Assembly (NCBI GenBank): GCA_025345505.1
Contig: JANVCC010000261.1
Span: forward strand, 5,981,460-6,045,459
From: Todiramphus chloris collaris
Taxonomy: Eukaryota > Chordata > Aves > Coraciiformes > Alcedinidae
Reading direction: 5' to 3'
DNA length: 64,000 bases
The position numbers and the translations under genes were made by a program. The stretch's first letter is position 1. Every line of letters begins with the position of its first letter. This document shows positions 34,855 through 47,301 of this stretch, piece after piece. Under the pieces are notes generated by a model that saw only the letters and a list, made by a program, of their open reading frames with translations, was not told the origin of the DNA and made no database searches.

Positions 34855-34916
34855 AACCTATATCTAGATTAGCTGCTCCTCAAGTCATAACCTATATCTA
34901 GATTAGCTGCTCCTCA
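34849..34916. repeat. Perfect 34-bp tandem duplication
   Basis: Two identical 34-base copies (34849-34882 and 34883-34916), each containing TCATAACCTATATCTAG and then ATTAGCTGCTCCTCA. The absence of differences points to a recent duplication or an assembly artefact. Neither copy resembles a known mobile element. Confidence 0.92.
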
Positions 34917-36520
34917 AGGAGGAGAGACTCGGGATGTTAATATACCAGATGATGCAGACTAAGACAATGGAAGATGAGGAGGAATTCCTGACTCTGGGCT
35001 GAAGTATTCACGTAGACTTGTGTTTGAGAGACACAGAATCCAGGGTACTAACTAAACTGACCTGATCCTGAACAGAGACCAGCTTTAAAAGTGCCTGGTA
35101 TCCAGCTAGAGAGGAATATCTGTGAGAACAGTTGTAAGTTGGCACCGAGTTGCAGTGTATTTGTGAACACAGATGCACAAATAGCAAAGCATCACGTAGC
35201 TGCAATGAAAAATGTTTGTCCAACCACTAACATCTCAAAAGCAGCAGCAGCTTTGGGTTGCATGGTGCCAGAGTCTGAACCCGAGCCCCATCCGTGTGCC
35301 CCAGCTGTGCCTTCATTCCCTGGCTGTGTGGGGGGCTGGAGCCTTGGCCCCGTGGAGCTGCCCCTGCCGCTGGCACGTGGCTGGTAGCGGCCGGAGGGGA
35401 CGCTGCTGCTGCTGAGCAAAGTGGGGCACCAGCTACTAACTCCTCGCGTGCTAGTTCTGTTTGCTAGCCAGAACGTAAAGCACTAGAGGAAGTAGTAAAG
35501 ACAGTAATTTATAATCTTAGATTCATGATGTAACCAGGACGCTTACAAGAGGGGATTTTGTAACTGTCTTTCCTGGTTTATTAGTATTATCTTGCATTGC
35601 AAAACTCTTCTTGTTACTGGATCTGTTTATAGGTGTGTTTATTCTTAGGGGTTGGGACTTCTCTTTCATCCACAAATTAAACAATGTCTGGTGTATTTAC
35701 GTTACACCCATTTTGCCGTTTTTGAGTTTGTGAAAGATTCCAGTCTTCAGTTTAACATTCTCCACTGGCCATATAGTATTAGAATTGATTTGAGGCATTT
35801 ATATGGCCTTCTTCTTTCAAAAGAACAACCAACATAGTCCCATTTTCACAAAAAAAACCCCAACATAATCCCATACCCTTTTCCAGTCCTTTCTTCACCT
35901 TGCTGAATTTAACTGGTAAAAATCCTTTCATTTGGTCTGTATGTTGGCTGCTTGCACACGAAGTGGGTTTGACAAAGCAGTTAGTTGCAGCCTGCCCTGT
36001 GTCTAACATATTGACAAAGGTTTTAAGCAGGACTGAACTCTGGCTGTCAAGGGCTTAAATCATACAGCTGAAGTATACAAGTGCGAATTTGCCAAGCATT
36101 GCAGGAATAATATCTAAATGTTCCTTTAAAAAAATCAGTTGCTGATTTGTTCCCAAGATTTTCTTGTGGAGTTTTTTTGTTTCTATTCCTTGAAGAGAAG
36201 TGGGAAAGGTGCTTAAGCTGGATCTTTTTTTTTTTTTTGACTCTCATCTTGGAACCTAATACACCCAGCAGTACAAAAGTCTAATTCCAGCAACTTGTCT
36301 TCAAAAATGCAGCGCTTAAAAAAATTCTAACCTCATTCTGCAGAACATTAGAGACACCCAGGGAAAAAAAAAAGCCTATGTAACTTCAGAAAACTCTTAC
36401 TTGAACTGAGCTGCGACTGCTCTTAAGCTGTATTTAGGGGCTACTTGCAAATTAAAATAATCTTTGCACAAGGTGGGCAGAACACGGACCTGTGAAACCA
36501 TTTTTGTGTTGCTTGCCTAG
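34917..36520. other. Non-coding stretch, no gene seen
   Basis: Contains a GC-rich patch around 35.27-35.42 kb with short overlapping frames on both strands, a T12 run near 36227-36238 and A-rich tracts near 35850 and 36365. No recognised exon or repeat family. Confidence 0.4.
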
Positions 36521-36631
36521 TTCATGCGTGGCTGCTGGGACCCCACGTGTTGGCGCACGCGTGTGTACGCGCACAGTGGTGCCCGTGATCGGCCAGCTCA
36601 CCTTCCTGCACCTCATTCTCTTCAGAAAGAA
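36521..36631 (+). CDS. Candidate 111-base exon, CpG-rich
   Basis: A strong acceptor (TTTTTGTGTTGCTTGCCTAG) and a strong donor (AAGAA|GTGAGT) enclose exactly 37 codons in phase 0, beginning FMRGCWDPTCWR and ending PHSLQKE. A second frame is open across the same span, so the protein reading is not certain. About ten CpGs in 111 bases stand out sharply from the flanks, and a 23-base alternating purine-pyrimidine tract lies inside. No family recognised. It could be a coding exon, a non-coding RNA exon or a CpG-rich oddity. Confidence 0.25.
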
Positions 36632-39600
36632 GTGAGTATCTGTGTGACGTGTTTGATTTCTGATGTGGGTTAACTAATCAGGGCACTTGTCAGTCCTTTA
36701 TTAATTTGTCGTTGTGGTGCAGCCATGATAACTTAAGCCCCATTCAGGTACCTGGGCAAATAGTCCTGGTGGTGGGAAACTTTCACCCTGCTGAAGACAA
36801 GCAACAGAGGAGGTGGAAGAGGAGATGGCAACAGACTGTACACATGTAGGGTATAGCCAGGCAGCTCTTTATAGCTGCACAGGTCTTATTTGGTAGCTGT
36901 ATGATTTTTATTATTATTTTGTTTGTTTTAAGCTGGCAACCTCTTCTGCAAGTGAGTGATGCTTCCTGCCTCCCTTTTTTGGTTGGGAGCCGTCGTGTTC
37001 TGCCAGAAAGCAGCTGTCACTTGACACAATCTGTTCTGTGCTCTGGCGTAGGCTGGCTGCTCAAAGGGGAGCTCTGTTGATTCTTACACATTAGGAGATT
37101 AGAGAGTGACTTCAACCTCCCTTGGTTATTAGGGCTTAAAGACCAGCTGCAGAATGAAATATTTGGAGCCTGTCTCACTAGCGTTCCGCAGTGAAGTGGG
37201 TCAGGGTTGTGCGCTGGAGGAGGGAGGGGTCTGGTGTTCCAGCATCTACAGATCCTTTAAGTGTATCGTGGTAGATGAGAGAGAGGGAAACGGGAAAGAA
37301 AAAACTTATAAAGAAGAGTTGAAGTGGGATTTTTTTGGTTGTGCTTGTTTCTTTGTAGGGGGTAAAAGGTAAGGTCCATGTTTTTAAAATTGATATGTAT
37401 AGATGGTTTATATCAGTATATCCATCTGCATATATAAAAATATATACGCAAGTATATACACACACATACGTATATGAAGCTATGATTACTAGTTAATGCC
37501 AGCTCTTCTAGTGACTGCTAGCAATTCAGAGTTGTATAATGCTGCTCTTGAGGGCTAATTTATTGTTAGAACAGAAAAGCAGTAGGGTAGCAATATCAAG
37601 CTTCCTTAGCGGTAACAAGTGAAGGGGAAAAAATACTTCTGCCGAACAATTAACCCTATTTAGAAGGTAATAAGCACAAGAACCACATGCCAAGGCCTAG
37701 TTGCAAGGAGTTTCCAAGTTAGAAGAGACACTTCTATGTGAGCTTAATTCTCTAAAATAAGCCTTAATTAATACATGGCAAAACAGTGAATTCTGTTATC
37801 TACTAAGTCATCTGAGAACCCTGTCTAAAATGTTTCCTCAGGACAACTTTCAGAGAGACAGTAGTGCTTACCCTATTTCTATATAGTCTACTTAATGCTC
37901 TGTTTCAGTGATCACAGACAGTCTGATATGAAAGTAACACCTTTTAGGGTATAGTAATTAAATTTAACTGAAAGGCAGCAAAGCTGAGGGATGTGATGTG
38001 GCGTTTTTTCTGTTCCTAAAGGTGAATGAATAAAATTTATTTCCATGTCATCTTAAGAAGTCCTTACATTTTCAGTGCACATAGTCTTAAGTTTAGTAGA
38101 ACTTGTGATAAAGGCGCCTTTTTTTATGCTTAACATTTATATTTCCTTAGAGCACAGTTTAAGCCTACTAGTTAAGCTACAGTGATTTGCAAAGGTAATG
38201 TGAAAAATCAAACTTCAGTGTACATTTAGGATTCTCCAGTGATCTTACAGGGAAGGCAATTGTATAAAAGTTGATAAATTTTCCATCTTTTTCCATGATG
38301 GGACTCATTCACATATTGTCTATACCAGTTTTTCTTGTAGAATAAAGGGGTCAAAGAACACAAATGACTCCGCAAAAAAACAAGTTGTCTGTTTAATTAC
38401 AAATTCATGTTTAAGTGACAAACTGTGTCACCTTCTTGCTTTCTTAAAGTGGTCTTCATCTCCTCCAAGTTGTGAAATTGAAGTTTGTCACAATAATTGA
38501 GAACCCACAAGTTCCACACACATTGTCCGTGAACGTTTCAGCTGTTCCACTTTGTTAGAGACCATGAGATCAAGTCCTTCTTGCCTCTCTCCCACCCCCT
38601 TCCCTCTCTTCTGTCTGTAAAGACCGTTTTGTTTGTATAATTTCTTGGAACAAAATCCACTGACAGCAGTCTGTGCAGTAGATTTATTAAGCAAATACAG
38701 TAGCTCCTTCTGTAGCTTCCTGTATCATGCCTGTGACCCTTGGAGTTTTTCCAAGATAATGTCAGTCTTATGCTTGATAGTTGGATACATTAATTATGCT
38801 TCTGTGGAACTGAGTGTCTTAGACTTCATTCATTCATTGTTACTCCTCACTAATCTTCCCAAGTTAACTAGTTCCTGGAGGTGTCTGGTTCCAAAGCAGA
38901 AAGCTTTAGGTTATGGGCTGTGGGACCACCTATTAGCTGGTGTTCAGAGAACTAGCAGGGTGGCGATGCTGTGCTGTTTCTTGTTTCCAGCGTTCACCTA
39001 ACAGTTCAAAGTTAACCATCAGGACTCCCCCAGAGGCAGTCTCAGCGCAGCAGCCTCGGTATGTTGGTGGACAGGCTGGTGGACTTGGAGATGGTCACTC
39101 ACTGTAACTTCACGGGAGTGATTGGACCACTTAACCTGCTGTTGAAATTGTACAGGGTTCTCCATTCAATGTTGCATCTTTAACCCATGTGAGTATTTTT
39201 TTTTTTTTTCAATGGAGATCCTAATGCTTCTGTGGCCAGTGTAATAAAAAAACAAAAAAAATCTTGATTTTTTTCACAGTTGCATTTAATGTAGTTGATG
39301 GACCATTAAAAGCCATTACTGCAGAGGGAACAAACTTGGAAGTCTTCCTTTTCCCTCAAAACTCTCTTGTGTACTGCACTGTGCGTACTCTTATCTTCCC
39401 TAAGCCCCTGCAGGAAAATACAAGGCAATTGCTAGAAAATTAAATGCAAAGCAGAAATTAAGGGTCATGCCTAACTGATTAAACATACTTGATACGACTG
39501 CTTTCTCTTTAAGTAATACGGTGATCATCAAACCCTCCTCAACCAACTGAAAGACATAGGTGTGGTACTTCCTCACTCTGTTCTGCTATTGTAGGTGTGA

Positions 39601-42600
39601 GCTACTTGGTGCCACATGGTCCTGAAAATCAAAATAGTGATGGAGATGGAGCAATCCTGGCAATACTAAATATTGACATCTTTCATGAGGTGATGACAAT
39701 AGGAAGCATGGCAGGGTAGTAGGACAGAACTGGGTCTTGGTTACTAAATAGTTTGGTTGTTGTCAGTTCTCTGCTAGTCTGATTCTTCCCTAGAGGGTGA
39801 GCAGGACGTACAGGGTTCACTTTTCTTTAGGCTATTTTATATGTAAGAACTGTAGCCACTGTGCAGGCTGAAGTCTGCTTACATCAAGCAACGGACTCTG
39901 CTGGTCTAGCTTAGAGGATGAAACTTCTGTTTATGAAGATTCTTGATTGCATATTGGCTCAGCTATGTCTAGCTGATTGAGATGACACTGCACTGAATTG
40001 AAGTGCATTAATTTGCATCTTACTTTTGGACTAATCAAGAATAGCTGTAACTACCAAGTACTTGATTTTGTCGCATAGCTGCTCTGAAGCATAAACTTTC
40101 TGTAGCGTGCGTGCGTTACCTTTTACTTAACAAGAGTGAAAAAAGAGCGCATTTCCTAGCTTGGTTTTTCTGATTTGAATTCATTTTTTGCTTAGGGTGG
40201 TATTTGGGGCTAATGGGTTGGCCTCATGATGACAAATCCACAGTCTGTGGTGGATGTTGATTGCTACCAGTAAAAGGAATTGTTGGGAGCCTGCCAGAAC
40301 ATTCAGTTATCTAGCTTTTTCCAGGTGTGTTTTTGTTTGTGAATTCACTTACTTTGCTAAATCCTTCCTAAGGGCTTTCTCGGAGATTCAGATGCTGTCT
40401 GTAATCTTATATATCAGTTTATAAACACATTTAATTAAAATCTGTATAAGGATCTAAGGTTTACAGATAATTATAACTGTCCTGCAGCAAATGAGAAAGA
40501 TGCCTGACAACTTTGCATGGGTGGATAAATGGAAGTAGACTTGTTAAAGCACAGAAGAGAAACTTAATCTCACTGCTTGTCCTCTAAATTGAAACTAGAA
40601 GCTCATGGCTTACATGTGCTGCATCAGTTCACATTCTGAGGCTGGAAATCCTGCAGAGATGAGCCCAACCAAGGAATATGCCCCACAGTGTGTATTAACA
40701 GGGAATCTGGCTTCCGATGGGTGGCCACGAGCCCCTTGGAAGAGGTGAAGCGTTTTTGACCTTTCGTGATCTCAGCAGAAACTCCAGCCCTAGGCACAGG
40801 GCTGAGACATCCAGATGGTGACAGACTGCTAGCACTTGGCCTAATTGTAAACGGGGAGGGAGTTCAGGATGAAAATCTCATCGGAGTGAATCATGCCTGG
40901 TAGCAGTGGTAGAGACCCTACGCAGAGCTACAGCTGCTGACCGCCTCTTCCAAGGGGCATTGTAGGGTGCTGAGAAGCCAGCCAGGCTTTGCAGGGAGGA
41001 TGCTTGTCTCTCTGGGAAGCAACAGGATGGCTTGGGAGGAGATGTGGACCTATGCTTTTAAAATCTGGGTGCGTAAATCTGAGCCACTTCAATGCTGAGG
41101 CAGTTGCAGAGCTACATCCTCCCATTGTGTCCATGGAGAACAGAGGTTGGTAATGCTTTGTGATTAAATTAACCCTTTTGTAGAAGAATCACTTTGGTCT
41201 TTCTATAAACTATAGGGTAGTCCTCCTTTGGTCACAGCGAGGCCAATGCAAAGTCCCATGGTGCCTTGTCCTAAAAAAGGCGATCAGTGGGAGTAGGTTA
41301 TCCTGGAAATCTTGGTGGACTTCAGAGCTGTTACTACCATGGTCTTGTGGTTGATCAAAAACCTGAATGTAATAGCCCAGGTGACTTTTTCAAATCCCAC
41401 GTTTCTGTGGATGCTACTTCTAGCTGATGGCAAAATGCCAGTGGATGTTGGAGCTATCAGAGAGCAGAAAGCCTTTGGTTCTGAGCGGTTTCTTTCTCTG
41501 TAAATCAAAGGAATGACAGCTTTTTTGAGTAGCAGTCTGAGCACTGACTTTAAATCTGAGCTAAAGATTTAAAACCTGGGTACCCTGGAATGGCTTATTT
41601 CTTCTTTGTGGAAAAAATGAGTAAGAAGGAAGGATGCAAGCAGAGAGGGATAGTAGCTGTAGTGTTTGTAGGTATGTTGTTTCTCTGCAACAACAAGTTA
41701 TATAGGGAGGCATAATATTTTGGTTAGACCAGCTGGAATTTCACAAGATACAGTTGGAAAAGGCGAGCAGACCTTTGGGCACATGGTCCTTAGGAAGGAA
41801 CAGCTATTTTTGCACTGCACGGGAGGGATGAGACACGAGGAGCCCTTGGCAGGAAGAAAGAAAAAAAAAAAGAGGGTGTGAGTATCAGAGGAGGAGGGCA
41901 AATCACAGTTTGAAGTGTAGCAGAAAATGATCTCAGCCTGTGATCTCAGCCTTACAGGGTGAGACTTCACACCCGGGTCTTTTTGTGACTGGGCACTGCT
42001 GGTACCTGAGAGGTGGCAGTGTGGACAGTGCCGGGTTTAGTGCTCTGTGGGCACCATGCTGGTTTTAAGTGCTGTGTTCAACTGAAACCTCTTCTGATTC
42101 CTGGTGCTTCAATGCTCAGGAAATCTGTCTTCCGTGGAAAGGAGCCGGTGAAGACAGGAGGCTTTCTTATTACATGAGACAAAAAGCTGTGCTGGGAGAC
42201 CTTACAGAGTAGCCAGCACTGCTTACCTGAACACCAGTCATCTCCACTCCAGCCCCTGGTCTAGCAGACTGGAAAGCTGGACCTCTTGTGTTGCAGGTGA
42301 GCCTGCTGACTGCCTGGCTTTTGAGGCATGGAAGAGAACTGCAATCTGTAGTCCCAAATCTAACAAGTGAACTATGACAAAGGATGTTGTATGATCTGAA
42401 ATCTGGTGGGTGTAGTAGAAAAATGCAGTAAAGATTTCTTAGAAATAACCATTCTTTTTTGGTTTATAGTTAAAATAGAGACTCATTCTATGATTCCACA
42501 ATTATTTTTTGTAATTTTAACTATTTAAAAGACAAACCCAACCCACTGATACATCTCTGTACTGTAATATGTCACTGCCTAATGGCATGTGCCTTCCCGA

Positions 42601-44990
42601 CCTCTAATCTCAACCAGTTCTCCTTTAGAAGACTGAAGATCGTTGTTTACTATGCAATTTTACACTTACCTGATTGAGACGGGGTTAAAGGGGGCTTCTG
42701 TAAATGCTTCTGAAAAGCATTCATTTGCTAGCTACCAATAGAAGAAAGGTTCAGAGCTGTGTGCATGGTCTTGTGCTGCATGCGTTCACCATCTGTGATT
42801 AATCTGGATTAAAGAGGCCACACATGCAAGAATTTAATTGAGGCACTTTAACCATGTGAAAAGCCTCTCTTGGTGTTTTCTAGTAGTTCTGAACTCAAAG
42901 GTGTTACTAGAAGATCTTGATTCTCTGAAGTACATCCTAGAACTGCTTTACTTCTGGTGTAATTCAGATGATAAACGCTATAGTCACTATAAACATCAGA
43001 TGGAAGGCAATAAAGGCAAGTATGATGTACTAGGCATTTAGTAGAAGACCATCATGTAAAGATGCCTTGCACACAGTGAGTTGCTTAATATGTCTATATA
43101 GTGAAAAGTACAGCATTCTGTGTAAGAAAGGAAGTGATTGGCATTTCTAGATTTGTTTCATTAGTCTTTATTGGGAGTAGTAGGTGTTAGTAGTATTTAA
43201 AGCTAGGCAGCATCCTGAAAAATCAGATGAGTCAAGAGGTTCTGAAGGATTCTGCTTCGTGTTGATGGTTAGGGGGAAGATGGAGCCAATCACTTGATGT
43301 AAAAGAATATTGTCTGGTCATCTAGAAATAATTCTAGAACACTTTCATATGCTGTTAGCAGATAATACTGTTGTTGAAATTTTAATAATGGTTTTCTTGG
43401 TATGCCCGGTGAAAAAACATTGCTTCCATGAAAGACTTTGAAATCTTGGTTACAGTTAGGTCTCTTGCATCCTACAACCAAGAATGGGAGCACACGGGGC
43501 AAACTGGAAGAATTATGTTTGTAGTACAGAACTCTGTTTAGTAAAATATGGAAAAAAAAAATTTGAAGGAAAAGATAAACTGTGTTCATAGACATAAAAT
43601 GCAATTCATGTCTGCTGGTCTCATGTGAGACGGTCGCATCTTTCATTATGAATGAGGATGGTTTTAATGGTATCTACTAGAGCTTAAAAGTACTTCCCTC
43701 CCCTGTCAGATTTGAACGTTGTTACAAAATGCTGTATTTGGAGATGTTCAATAAACTCTACCTTAATTAGTGATTCAGATATCAACCAGGCAGAACTGGT
43801 GTCTTGAATGATGTCCCTGTCTAGAATCCAGAGGACTACCACTATGTGATACTTGCATGCAGCTTTCAAGATTCAAGCTGTTGTGAGGATGGCCTCTACA
43901 TGCCATGGACAGAGTACAGGAGCTGGCTCACTTAAACTCCATCATGCTACTCAGGTTTATGGCTTTTAAAAGAGAAATCCCAGGATTTTTATTTCTATCC
44001 AGAAAGAAGGCTCTAGCCTGGCATGTAGAAGCTTCCAGAACTTGTACGGATATATGAGGCAAGGAAAATATTAATCATTACTTGGGAGGCATCATTGAGA
44101 TGTCACATTTTGTAGTTCTTAATTTTATGGCTCATTTCTGCCTTTTTTGGTATTACTTCACTGTTTATTTCTGTAAACTCTTACGTATTCTTAATGCTTC
44201 TTCTGATTTCTTTCCTTAGGAGGGAAATAAAAGTTTTGACAAGGATTTTGAATTAGGTGCCTCTTTTTCCTAATTGTGGCCCAGGTCTCCAAGATGTTCT
44301 TCACCACTGAAGCGTTAACATATAGGTCAAATAAAGAACATGATTCTTCTCCTGTTCCATGTGACACTTGACTTTGTTTAAAAAAACCCTCTATTTGCCA
44401 TCAGTTGCTCTTTTTCCTTGTTTGTTTAGAGGGGTTTTTTTATGATCAATTTTTCTTTTTCCTGAAGGAATAGCAAAGATGTCCTTGTTGATTTGGTACA
44501 CTGGAGGTTGGTTGGGGGTAACCAAAATGAAAGTGCTCCCTATCAGCCATACAGAGAATTGAGACTCAAGCAAGTCATGTTTACAGCACTCTGCTATGCT
44601 TTTATTTATTTATTAAGAAAACAGCCTTTTCTTATGTCTGCAAATCAACCATCCAAGCTACTGATGGTTGCTATTTGAAAATGGTTGCCAGCTGATAGGG
44701 AATCCACTTCAGAACGAGAACATGAAAAAAGGTTAAAAGGCAAGCGCAGTGCTGGCAACAGACATCAAAGATCTTATTTTCAGCTGGATATTTAGATATG
44801 GAAAACAAATTTAGTAATAGTTTACTCCTGTTTATAAATCTGAACATGAGTCAACAGTGTCATGATGTTGCCTCAAGGAAAGAGGAGGGGTGAAGTGTCT
44901 GAGACTTAGTTCATAGGATGATACGATTCTGCTTTTGGCTGTTGGTGAGGCTTGAGCTGAGCGCGTTCCCTTTTGACACTGAAACTCAAG
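36632..44990. other. Long non-coding stretch, no gene seen
   Basis: Mostly A/T-rich intron-like DNA. It contains a TA/CA-rich low-complexity zone (37393-37477), a T-run near 39197, a 13-bp tandem duplication (TGATCTCAGCCTG, 41928-41953) and scattered A-tracts. GC-richer patches near 39.05 and 40.7-41.1 kb carry no recognisable exon. Reverse-strand frames such as 43290-43646 have no family features. Confidence 0.4.
37393..37477. repeat. TA/CA-rich low-complexity zone
   Basis: Interrupted TATA, ATAC and ACAC words over about 85 bases. A degenerate microsatellite of the kind common in vertebrate introns. Confidence 0.65.
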
Positions 44991-45132
44991 AAAAATGAAG
45001 GCAACTGAAAATGCAGATTACAGCAGCAAGAATAACCCAAAGCTGGAAAACAGAACCTCTGAAGAAAACAGTTCTAGCAATGGAGATTTAAATGAGCTAT
45101 TCCAGGCATCCCAAAAAAAACTTGTTCTGAAT
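44991..45132 (+). CDS. Weak candidate exon, Ser/Asn/Glu-rich
   Basis: A weak acceptor (AAACTCAAG) and a moderate donor (CTGAAT|GTGAGG) bracket a frame whose peptide includes KLENRTSEENSSSNGDL, the composition of a disordered linker. A/T-rich DNA tends to produce such K/N/S/E-rich peptides by chance, and the splice sites are not strong. I do not recognise a family. Confidence 0.13.
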
Positions 45133-45695
45133 GTGAGGATGCTACATATCAACACGAATTGCCTTGACAGTTTGAAACACCTCTGACATGAGAAGTTTTT
45201 AAGAACAGGGCAGATATTTGCTGGAATTGGTTTAGAGAGAAGCTCCACACTGGAAGTGAGAGATGGGAGGGAAGAGGGTACCTTTGGACATCTGCTCTTG
45301 TTTCCTGTGATTTAAGACCTGAGGCTGTGTGAAGCTGTGTTTATATCCCTTCCTTCTCATATGTGTGGCTTTTAGTGTTTTTATTAATGAGTTAAAGGGC
45401 TGGAAACAGAACATCAGACATAAGCAGTAAGTGAAACCAGGCTGTGTATTGATCTGCATGAAAACAGTAGTTATTTCAGTAAGAATATAAAAATTATATA
45501 TGTAGGAACAAAGGAATATAAGGTACATTTACAGGATAGTGAAGCACTATTTTAAGAAGCATCATTTCTGAAAAGAGCTTGGTTATCCACTTTAAGATTT
45601 TTTTTTTTTTTTCCTGATTTCTGTGGTAAAAGGGCCTGCTGTAACCAGTGGGTATATAAGATGGGCATATACATTTGGGACTGATGTGATTGCAG

Positions 45696-45945
45696 CCAGA
45701 ATACAATTTATGGCTGGTTTCCACAGTGGAAGAGACACGGGGAAAGGCAGGGTTCCTAGAAGAGGCATATAAACACGATAGGCTGGAAAATAATATTGCT
45801 TGCAAACTCTGGGGGCTTGGAAGGGAAGTTCATTTCATTCAGCTGCAGTCTCCAGGAGCTTTCCCTTATCAAAGCGGTGAAATTAAGCTGTGTGATGTTA
45901 AAGGTGAAAGAGCCTGCCAGGCCAAGTCACAGCAGAACTGGAATT
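45696..45945 (+). CDS. Weak candidate exon, 83 codons
   Basis: A good acceptor (GTGATTGCAG) and a strong donor (GGAATT|GTAAGT) enclose 250 bases, open from the first base with one spare base at the end. The peptide starts PEYNLWLVSTVEETRG. No domain is evident, and the pyrimidine tract before the acceptor is poor. It could be a non-coding RNA exon or chance. Confidence 0.17.
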
Positions 45946-46919
45946 GTAAGTAAACAAAATGGTAGCAATGAGCATGGGGGGGGAAAATAGGAATTTGAGG
46001 GTAGAACTTCCCTGGAAACATTGCAATCAAGATTGATGGAGGAAGTTTTTTCTCCCCTATCCAAAAAACCAAAAAGCCGTAAGCCTTAACCCAAAAGAAA
46101 TAATTCATTGGAGTCCTCTGGCTTGTGCTATCAAAGAGATAAGACTTAGATGATTGCATTGGCTCCTTCTGGCTTCGTAATTTATTTTGCAAAATGATGG
46201 GGGGGTAATTGAGAGATTAGCAGCTCTCACAGGAGTGGAAGGAGGGCTTTTCCATGACTGGCACTCTGTAATCTCTCTCTGAAAGTGTCTTTTTCAGTCT
46301 CTGGACCTGTTCTTTTTAGATGATTAATATTTCTATTGATTTTTATGTCAGAGGACCGTCTCTTACCCTTTTTCTTCTCGTAGCAGTGAGAGGACTGTTC
46401 AGTTACCCTCTAGCGAATTCCTCTCTACTCTTTTACTTGTGGGGTTTTTGGTTTTTTGCTCCAATATTTGTTTCATTTTGTCCAACAGCAAAGTTTCCGG
46501 AGTCACATAATTACTGACTCCAGTTTCTTTTAATTCCTTGTACGGCTAGAAACTTCCATCCAAACGTATCCTTCAGGTTGCAAAATGTGAGGAAAAAGTG
46601 GAAGCAGTTGGTGGCGTGGATACTTTTCCTGTTAAACACACCATGAACTTATTTTGGGATAGAGGAGGCTTGGCTTATGCTTCCCGTATTTGTTAACCCT
46701 TTGGAGATAGAATAATGAAACTATACATACTGCACATGGAGGGAAACAGCAACAGCAGGCTATATAAAAGAAAGTAGGTGATGACAAAGCAGGAAGATTA
46801 CTGACTTCAAAACGATCCTGCCGGCAATCTTACTGAGCTGTGGAGAGCGCTCTGCAAATTTGAGTGTGTCTGGAGTTAGTGATCGACAGCAAAAGTCACT
46901 GGGATGGTTGGGGGCTGTG

Positions 46920-47301
46920 GCATATGGGGTATGAGGAAAGCTGGAGGAAGTTAGGCTTGTTCAGACTGAAATAAAAGAAACAGGGTTGGGGTCAGCGTTC
47001 CGCCAGCCAGAGGGGGTTTGTAGAGAAGACAAGTGAGACCCTTCTCGAAGGTGCACAATGAAAGGGCAGCGTACGCAACAGGGAAAATTCCATTTGTGTG
47101 CAAGGAAAAGCTTTGGCACCTCGGTTGTGGGTAAGGCTGGGAAGGGGACCTAGAGTTGCCTTGGAGTCTTCATCCTTGGACCCTTTAGAGCCTTGATGGA
47201 ACAGGGTGCTGGGATCCACCCTTGAGGCTGGTGTAGCTTTGAGCGGGAGGTTAGACTTTGTGACCTCCTGAGGTCCCTTCCAAATTAAATTACATGATAT
47301 C
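46920..47301 (+). mobile_element. CR1 LINE, diverged 3' portion
   Basis: Forward-oriented CR1 remains. The GGGTATGAGGAAAGCTGGAG word and TTGTTCAGACTGAAATAAAAG match the block that normally reads TATGAGGAAAGGCTGAG..TTGTTCAGCCTGGAGAAG. The 3' part reads CTGAGGTCCCTTCC and then a decayed terminus. It is more diverged than the other copies, so it is older, and its coding potential is lost. Confidence 0.8.

Noticed and set aside
36933-36951. 19-nt segment between an acceptor-like TTTTAAG and a GTGAGT donor
   Set aside because: It is not a multiple of three and lies in a T-rich intron-like region where acceptor-like sites are common.
42486-42503. ATTCTATGATTCC word resembling a CR1 terminus
   Set aside because: No CR1 body precedes it; a 13-base match alone is too short to call a repeat.
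43290-43646. 118-codon reverse-strand frame
   Set aside because: A/T-rich DNA giving an F/L/Y-rich peptide; no splice sites or domains.
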